Shown: piece by piece, positions 6,393-10,796 of the stretch
Layout: each line of letters starts with the position of its first letter
Numbering within the stretch: the first letter of the stretch is position 1
Source: QNES01 sp023143415
GTDB lineage: Bacteria > Pseudomonadota > Gammaproteobacteria > Beggiatoales > Beggiatoaceae
Reading direction: 5' to 3'
DNA length: 10,796 nucleotides
Assembly (NCBI GenBank): GCA_030632725.1
Contig: DAOVUF010000162.1
Location: 1-10,796 of the forward strand
Translations under genes and position numbers: made by a program
Notes under the pieces: model-generated
What the model saw: the letters and a program-made list of their open reading frames with translations, nothing else
Databases searched by the model: none
Told to the model about the DNA's origin: nothing

Positions 6393-8162
6393 TTAATTCG
6401 CATATTCCACTCGAATCTTATCAAACGCGCTTTGATAATCAAAATCACGTAACTGATCAATTTCGGCAGAACTGAATTGGGATTTGATACGTCTCGCTGT
6501 GGCAAGGAGGGGTAAATCTGACAGTTGTTGAACAGGTACACCCGCTTCTAGCAAACTAACACCTTGATGATAAATGTTAAGCATCAAGCTGAGTAATAAC
6601 ATTTGTTTTTCAGGTGAACAATAACAGTCGATTTCATCCACCGCACTTTGCTGTAAAATACCTTCTCGGATAAGGGCAGCCCCTTCTAATACCCAACGTT
6701 GGGCAGATGAGAGAGCTTCAGGACCAACAAGGTTGACAATACGCGCCAATTCATCAGCATGGGCGAGTAATTTTAAGGCTTCATTGCGATATTCTAACCA
6801 ATGGGTATCAATGTTTTCTGCCCACCATTGTTTAGCAGTGTTGACATAATCGGAAAAACTGTCATTCCAATCTATTGACGGATAATGACGCGCATCAGCG
6901 AGTTCTTTGGATAAAGCCCAAAAAGTTTGGACGATTTCTTTAGTATGGCTCGTGACAGGTTCGGAGAAATCGCCGCCGGGCGGGGAAACGGCACCGATTA
7001 ATGTGACGGATGCTTTTTTTCCCCCTAAAGTTGTCACGCGCCCCGCCCTTTCATAAAAGGCAGCGAGCCGTGAAGCCAGATAAGCAGGATAACCCTCTTC
7101 AACCGGCATTTGTCCTAAACGTCCACCAACTTCACGCAACGCTTCAGCCCAACGACTGGTAGAATCCGCAACCATAACAACATCATAGCCCAAATCTCGA
7201 TAATATTCGGCAATCGTCACTCCAACATAAATAGAAGCCTCTCGTGCAACAACAGGCATATTAGAAGTATTGGCGATCAGTAATGTACGTTCCATTAAGG
7301 AACGTCCCGTGTGGGGATCAATCAGTTTCGGGAAACTCTCTAAAATGTCAACTAACTCATTACCCCGTTCACCACAACCGACATAAATCACAATTTCAGC
7401 ATTCGCCCAGCGAGCAATTTGCTGTTGTAGCATCGTTTTACCCGCCCCAAATGGTCCTGGCACCGCGCCCTTGCCGCCCTTGAGTAAGGGAAAAAATGTA
7501 TCTAATATACGTTGTCCTGTCAGTAATGGCGAAACAGCATGATCGCGATTTTGATAAGGGCGCGGGGTGCGAACCGGCCATCTGTGAAACATCTGTAGGC
7601 TTTGAATTTTGCCATTTTCCTGTTTGACTTTAGCAATGGTCTGTTCTATAGTATATTCGCCCGCATGAGCCAGTTCGATCAATTCACCATGACAGTGAGG
7701 AGGAACTAAAATGGGGTGGCTGATACTTGGCGTTTCCTCTACTTTACCTAAAAGAGTGCCAGGCGAAACTTGTTTTCCTAGCGGCAACCGATTATTAGAA
7801 GTAAAACGCCATATCGTCTCACGCGCCAATGGTTCAATGTTTAAACCGCGAGCAATGTAATCACCACTCTCTGCAAAAATCTTATCAAGGGGACGTTGCA
7901 CCCCATCAAATATTTTTCCAAGTAGCCCAGGTCCCAATTCGACTGACAAAGGATGACCTAATGTATGAACCACGTCAGAGGGACGAAGGGATTCTGTCGA
8001 TTCATAGACTTGTACCGTTGCTTGTTTTCCGTCTAAACGAATGACCTCTCCCATTAAATTTAACTGTCCCACTCGCACCTGTTCACCGTTACGAACACCC
8101 GGCAATTCTACTGTCACAATGGGACCGTTAACCGCAATAATTTCTCCTGTTATTTCAGTCAT
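6393..8162 (-). CDS. atpA: V-type ATP synthase/ATPase subunit A (catalytic)
   Basis: The 589-residue protein is full length for the family. It has an N-terminal beta-barrel (about 1-70), the A-specific bulge region (about 110-200) and the nucleotide domain. Visible motifs are Walker A GPFGAGKT (236-243), CGERGNE with the catalytic Glu (266), VVMVADSTSRWAEALRE (328-344) and PPGGDFSEPVT (394-404). It hydrolyses or makes ATP in the V1 head, in alternation with subunit B, driving H+ or Na+ movement across a membrane. The ATG overlaps the stop of the E gene (ATGA), and AAGGA lies 8 nt upstream (8175-8171), so the two are translationally coupled. Subunit B normally follows but is absent; MITE and toxin debris lies there instead. 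A partial second copy of this gene's 3' end is at 5577-5675. All key residues are present. Confidence 0.96.
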   Translation of the reverse strand: MTEITGEIIAVNGPIVTVELPGVRNGEQVRVGQLNLMGEVIRLDGKQATVQVYESTESLRPSDVVHTLGHPLSVELGPGLLGKIFDGVQRPLDKIFAESGDYIARGLNIEPLARETIWRFTSNNRLPLGKQVSPGTLLGKVEETPSISHPILVPPHCHGELIELAHAGEYTIEQTIAKVKQENGKIQSLQMFHRWPVRTPRPYQNRDHAVSPLLTGQRILDTFFPLLKGGKGAVPGPFGAGKTMLQQQIARWANAEIVIYVGCGERGNELVDILESFPKLIDPHTGRSLMERTLLIANTSNMPVVAREASIYVGVTIAEYYRDLGYDVVMVADSTSRWAEALREVGGRLGQMPVEEGYPAYLASRLAAFYERAGRVTTLGGKKASVTLIGAVSPPGGDFSEPVTSHTKEIVQTFWALSKELADARHYPSIDWNDSFSDYVNTAKQWWAENIDTHWLEYRNEALKLLAHADELARIVNLVGPEALSSAQRWVLEGAALIREGILQQSAVDEIDCYCSPEKQMLLLSLMLNIYHQGVSLLEAGVPVQQLSDLPLLATARRIKSQFSSAEIDQLRDFDYQSAFDKIRVEYAN

Positions 8163-8785
8163 TTAGAGATTCCTTGTGTTGCTGAGGCAAACAATTGGGC
8201 AGTAATGATTTGATAAAGTTCATCTTCCATACGCGCAATGAGTCCCTCAAAAGTATTATCTATACGAATCCGATCAGCGCGTACTAACACGCCACCGGTA
8301 GATTGCTGATGACTATCAGAGAGGGTACATTGTTTATCTGGCACAGATTTGACGATTTCTTCCCATTGTGGAGCAAGTAGGGCATGATCGTGATGATTGA
8401 CTTCAACCACCAACGCTTCATCCTCAATTTGTTGGGCAGCACTGATGAAATATTGTTTTAATAAATTAATATAAGTCGTTTTGCGTAACCGTTTTAAATG
8501 TTCATATAAATGGTTAATCACTGATTGCAGTAATTTCCAACGTAATTGATCCAACTCTGCTTGCATTTTTATCTCGCTCGCTTGCACAATACGGCGATAT
8601 TCTTGCTCTGCTTCCGCTTTAGCCATTTCAATTTCGCGTTCTTCGCGCCTTCTCAAGCGTTTAGCAGATTCTGCCAACATTTTTTCGCGTTGTGCTTGAG
8701 CGGCGGAAAGATGACTCTCTGCCAACACTTGGGCACGTTTATGAATGGCACTTTCTAATTGTTCAATTTGAGTGTGGGTACTCAT
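8159..8785 (-). CDS. atpE: V-type ATP synthase/ATPase subunit E (peripheral stalk)
   Basis: The 208-residue protein has the E-subunit architecture. A long charged helix at about 5-85, rich in Ala, Glu, Arg and Gln with heptad-like spacing, should form the stalk coiled coil with subunit G. A globular C-terminal domain ends in the family signature GGVLVRADRIRIDNTFEGL (164-182) and a terminal helix ELYQIITAQLF. It links the V1 head to the membrane stator. The gene is first in the visible pair, directly upstream of atpA with ATGA overlap. The ribosome site is weak (AAAGG about 18 nt before ATG). The next 45 bp upstream lead into the MITE cluster at 8829, so any promoter is either in that short gap or in the repeats. 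No G, C, I or K gene is seen further upstream in this window. Confidence 0.9.
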   Translation of the reverse strand: MSTHTQIEQLESAIHKRAQVLAESHLSAAQAQREKMLAESAKRLRRREEREIEMAKAEAEQEYRRIVQASEIKMQAELDQLRWKLLQSVINHLYEHLKRLRKTTYINLLKQYFISAAQQIEDEALVVEVNHHDHALLAPQWEEIVKSVPDKQCTLSDSHQQSTGGVLVRADRIRIDNTFEGLIARMEDELYQIITAQLFASATQGISK

Positions 8786-8828
8786 ACTTATATATGATTT
8801 AACCTTTGAAATTGATGTTAAAATTATC

Positions 8829-8988
8829 GTTACTACTCAGGGCAACCACAAGGGATTACCCCTATATAAGGGCAACCACAAGGGATTGCCCCTACATAAG
8901 AATATTGTTGTAGGCTGCACTCCTTTATGGTTGCCCTGAGTTACGAATATTGTAGGCTGCACTCCTTTATGGTTGCCTGAGTAGTTAC
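8829..8988. mobile_element. MITE copy 4, internally duplicated
   Basis: The outer ends GTTACTACTCAGGGCAACC and GGTTGCCTGAGTAGTTAC are the same family as 2721-2829. Inside, the left arm is tandemly doubled with a 30-bp period (8839-8868, 8869-8898: AGGGCAACCACAAGGGATT). The right arm is doubled with a period of about 45 bp (GAATATTG, then TAGGCTGCACTCCTTTATGG, at 8900 and 8945). I see no target duplication. It lies immediately upstream of the V-ATPase pair. Confidence 0.82.
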
Positions 8989-8995
8989 AAAAAAT

Positions 8996-9151
8996 GTAAC
9001 TACTCAGCGGTTAGCCTTGAAATCAATTTCAAGGCTAAAAGCATTCGAGGCTAAAGTTTTTTCTTTAAAAAAACTTTAGCCTCGAAAAGAATTTAGCAGG
9101 CTTTAGCCTGCTTTAACTGTCAGCCTTGCAATCTCAAGGCTGAGTAGTTAC
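8996..9151. repeat. GTAACTACTCAGC-bounded element with four internal hairpins
   Basis: The ends GTAACTACTCAGC (8996-9008) and GCTGAGTAGTTAC (9139-9151) are perfect inverts and match the MITE termini, but the GGCAACC part is replaced. Four perfect hairpins follow in order. They are TTAGCCTTGAAAT with a CA loop (9011-9038), TTCGAGGCTAAAG with a CTTTA loop (9044-9086), AGCAGGCT/AGCCTGCT (9094-9111), and CAGCCTTG/CAAGGCTG (9121-9142). The A-rich flanks (CAAAAAAT left, AAAAAAAA right) are only a weak candidate for a target duplication. Confidence 0.85.
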
Positions 9152-9192
9152 AAAAAAAAACTTGATAGTCGAGTTATAATAAAGGATAATAA

Positions 9193-9417
9193 GTATACTG
9201 CTCGCGGGCACAATTTAAACTTTTCTGTAGGGTGGTTTCGAGGCTAAAGTTTTTTTAAAGAAAAAACTTTAGCCTCGAAGAGGTTTTAGTTTTTTGAAGA
9301 AAAACTAAAACCTCGAAAAAGTCTTTGCCCACCAACCTCATTAGAAAAGTTTTTCAGGCAAAAGTTTCGCTCAGCGAAACTTTTGCCTGAAAGTTTGTTC
9401 CCGCGCTGAGTAGTTAC
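9193..9417. repeat. Long imperfect inverted repeat opened by hairpin insertions
   Basis: The right end GCGCTGAGTAGTTAC (9403-9417) matches the MITE termini; the left end near 9193 is a decayed version (GTATACTGCTCGCGGG). The arms share CGCGGG-ACAA and AAACTTTTCT followed by GG-TGG, but the right arm is interrupted by the perfect hairpin TCAGGCAAAAGTTTCGCT (9354-9390). The centre holds two abutting hairpins: TTCGAGGCTAAAG with loop TAAAG (9237-9279), and GAGGTTTTAG with loop TGAAG (9280-9317). No coding potential is seen. Confidence 0.75.
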
Positions 9418-9639
9418 CAAAAATGAACTACCTAACTGGGTTTCGCTACCCGCTCCACCAGCCTACGAGCTTGTCTGAATTTGAAGGAAGCCTTAATATA
9501 GTCTATAATATAGTATATACACATTTCTTTTTTTAATTTCGTATTGGGTAACACTCGATCATCAAGTTTTCTCGTTTTCGAGGTTTTTGTTTTTTGAAGC
9601 ACTCGAAACCAAACAATAACTACAAGGATTGTATATAAG

Positions 9640-9686
9640 ATTCGAGGCTTACCGTTTTTTCTTTAAAAAAACGGTAAGCCTCGAAT
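9640..9686. repeat. 47-bp hairpin, arm word GAGGCTTACCG
   Basis: The arms ATTCGAGGCTTACCGTTTTTT and their exact inverse surround the loop CTTTA. It is the same design as the hairpins at 9044-9086 and 9745-9787, but the arm core differs (CTTACCG), with matching changes on both arms. Confidence 0.9.
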
Positions 9687-9702
9687 GGATTGGATCGATG
9701 CT

Positions 9703-9848
9703 CGTTTTTAATCCCTGTCTCCAACCTGTTAGCGTTTTTAATCCATTCGAGGTTCAAGTTTTTCTTCAAAAAACTTGAACCTCGAATTTTATATACAATC
9801 CTTGTAGTTAGCGTTTTTAATCCCTTTTTATATACAATCCTTGTAGTT
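9703..9848 (+). repeat. Three tandem units starting CGTTTTTAATCC, one split by a hairpin
   Basis: CGTTTTTAATCC starts at 9703, 9733 and 9812. Units 2 and 3 share the tail TTTATATACAATCCTTGTAG. In unit 2 the 43-bp hairpin 9745-9787 sits exactly between AATCC and TTTATATAC; without it, unit 2 is almost equal to the roughly 39-bp unit 3. Unit 1 has a different tail (CTGTCTCCAACCTGTTAG). Confidence 0.75.
9745..9787. repeat. 43-bp hairpin inserted in the tandem repeat, arm word GAGGTTCAAG
   Basis: The arms ATTCGAGGTTCAAGTTTTT and their exact inverse surround the loop CTTCA. Length, loop and ATT/AAT ends are the same as in the hairpin inserted into the MITE at 6104-6146, although the arm sequences differ. 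Confidence 0.9.
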
Positions 9849-9976
9849 ACTCTTGTCAGACAAAAAACTTGATAATCGGGTAACATAAATTGCTCCTACA
9901 AAATAGTTTGCGGGGGCTATTTTTTGTAATTGCCCAAATCATAAATCTTTTTCCACTTCTTATGGGAGTATTTCTC

Positions 9977-10796
9977 ATGAAATTATTCGCTTTTACCATT
10001 GACTGCTTGAAAAAATGGTGGGGAGATAAGTCTTCTTTCCAGCTGCTACGTGGTTTTTTTCCAGTGATTTGGCATGGCTTACGGGTCACACTGGTATATG
10101 GTGGGTTACGTGCGTTAAGCATGTTAGCACATAAAGTTAAACTCTTAATTGGTAATTCTGTTAAGGGTTTTAGTTGGTTTTTCCGCCCTACTGGTTTGAG
10201 GAGGACTGATGCGGCGCTGTTATCGCGTGATATTAAGTTGTTTGAGGGTATTGTACCTCGCGGATTAGGTCTGCTGCTTATGTTGTTTTCGGTTCAGAAT
10301 GCGATGGCAGATACCACTTGGTTTATCACTAAGTGGCAAACAACTACGGCGGGTGAGACTATTACTATTCCAGTAAATTCTTCTCTCACTTATAACTATA
10401 ACATCGATTGTGATAACGATGGCAGTTTTGAACAAACTTTGGTGACAGGAAATGGTACTTGTACTTATGCTTCGGCTGGTGAACATGTTATTAATATTCG
10501 AGGTACTTTTCCGGCTATCTATATTAATTATGATTTATCGGTGAAAGATAAAATCTTAAACGTTATGCAGTGGGGAACGATTGCTTGGGAAAGTATGGCA
10601 AGTGCTTTCTATGGAACCAGTAATCTACAAATAAGTGCGACAGATTCACCAAACCTTAGCAATGTGACAAATATGTCTGAGATGTTTAGGCAGGCAAATG
10701 CTTTTAACCAAAACCTAAGTAGTTGGAATGTGAGCAATGTGACAAATATGTCTCAGATGTTTTCCGGGGCAAATGCTTTTAACCAAGACCTAAGTA
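9977..10796 (+). CDS. BspA-family (DUF285) surface protein, N-terminal part
   Basis: GGGAG at 9964-9968, 8 nt before ATG 9977, supports the start. The gene is open to the window edge (273 codons seen). Residues 1-111 form an unusually long pre-sequence: a Trp/Arg-rich region, then a hydrophobic stretch GLGLLLMLFSVQ (96-107) and a likely cleavage site AMA|D at 111. A PKD-like segment follows (about 114-183) with NYNIDCDNDGSF and TYASAGEHVINIRG. After WGTIAWESMASAFYG come 25-residue DUF285 repeats of the type SNVTNMS-MF--ANAFNQ-LSSWNV. BspA-like proteins are secreted or surface-attached and often mediate adhesion; the exact role is unknown. Total length and anchoring cannot be seen. A repeat-dense stretch of about 1.2 kb separates it from the divergent V-ATPase pair. 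Confidence 0.9.
   Translation, partial: MKLFAFTIDCLKKWWGDKSSFQLLRGFFPVIWHGLRVTLVYGGLRALSMLAHKVKLLIGNSVKGFSWFFRPTGLRRTDAALLSRDIKLFEGIVPRGLGLLLMLFSVQNAMADTTWFITKWQTTTAGETITIPVNSSLTYNYNIDCDNDGSFEQTLVTGNGTCTYASAGEHVINIRGTFPAIYINYDLSVKDKILNVMQWGTIAWESMASAFYGTSNLQISATDSPNLSNVTNMSEMFRQANAFNQNLSSWNVSNVTNMSQMFSGANAFNQDLS
10658..10796 (+). repeat. 75-bp coding repeats (DUF285 units)
   Basis: AGCAATGTGACAAATATGTC occurs at 10658 and 10733, a 75-bp period that encodes one 25-residue unit. The second copy differs by few bases (TCTGAG to TCTCAG, AGGCAG to TCCGGG), showing recent internal duplication. The array continues past the window. Confidence 0.88.

Larger units (their letters stand above)
9546..9884. 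repeat. Three-layer nested inverted-repeat block
   Basis: The outer arms are GGTAACACTCGATCATCAAG (from 9547) and its imperfect inverse CTTGATAATCGGGTAAC (9868-9884). A third copy, CTTGATAGTCGAGTTATAA, is at 9161-9179. The middle arms are AACTACAAGGATTG (9618-9638) and two inverse copies ending CAATCCTTGTAGTT (9789-9809 and 9828-9848), matching over 21 bp. Two hairpins are nested inside (9640-9686, 9745-9787). Minus-strand open frames across it are only translations of the repeats. Confidence 0.8.

Noticed and set aside
9700..9850. CRISPR array
   Set aside because: CGTTTTTAATCC and CAATCCTTGTAGTT recur and look CRISPR-like, but spacing is irregular, the copies between them are alike rather than unique, and hairpins lie within them. 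No cas genes are nearby.
9620..10122. Two minus-strand open frames of 88 codons
   Set aside because: The first is a translation of tandem repeats and hairpins; the second is antisense to the well-supported surface protein gene and its leader.

Overview
The window looks like chromosomal DNA of a large sulfur-oxidising gammaproteobacterium of the Beggiatoaceae/Thiotrichales type (Beggiatoa, Thioploca or Thiomargarita relatives). I infer this from the AT-rich composition, the gene content (MMPL exporter with a LolA-like partner, V-type ATPase, BspA-like surface protein, DUF1016 nuclease, UPF0175/DUF3368 toxin-antitoxin pair) and above all the heavy load of short palindromic repeats. No database search was possible, so the taxon is a guess.

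Layout. Bases 1-130 are the end of a small inverted-repeat element. Bases 177-2465 encode an intact MMPL/RND-type exporter. Bases 2466-2999 hold hairpin repeats, a small inverted-repeat element (MITE) with a perfect 8-bp target duplication, and a decayed second copy of the exporter gene's 3' end. That ghost runs directly (ATGA overlap) into an intact periplasmic LolA-like protein gene (3000-3827). A palindromic spacer (3882-3966) follows. A DUF1016 PDDEXK nuclease gene (4076-5154) is split by a 5-bp tandem duplication, and a second DUF1016 gene (5213-5380) is cut off by two 72-bp repeats. Next come a ghost of the V-ATPase A-subunit 3' end (5577-5675, minus strand), a UPF0175 antitoxin gene, a truncated DUF3368 toxin gene and another MITE copy. 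On the minus strand, 8785-6393 encodes V-type ATPase subunits E and A with an ATGA overlap. The B, D, I and K partners are not in the window, and only a ribosome-binding-site-like motif remains after A. Bases 8829-9884 are almost entirely nested inverted repeats and hairpins; 9418-9545 within that stretch shows nothing I can name. At 9977 a surface protein gene begins and runs off the right edge.

How it fits together. The exporter and the LolA-like protein form a plausible export unit; V-ATPase E and A would belong to a proton or sodium pump whose remaining genes lie elsewhere or are lost. The rest is an eroding accessory region. Its most unusual property is a layered palindrome system: GTAAC-ended MITEs, a family of about 43-bp hairpins whose arms differ but always co-vary and whose loop is constant, and clear cases where a hairpin has inserted into an older repeat. 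Two genes on opposite strands (the exporter and atpA) also each have a displaced extra copy of their own 3' end, with a MITE lying between gene and copy.
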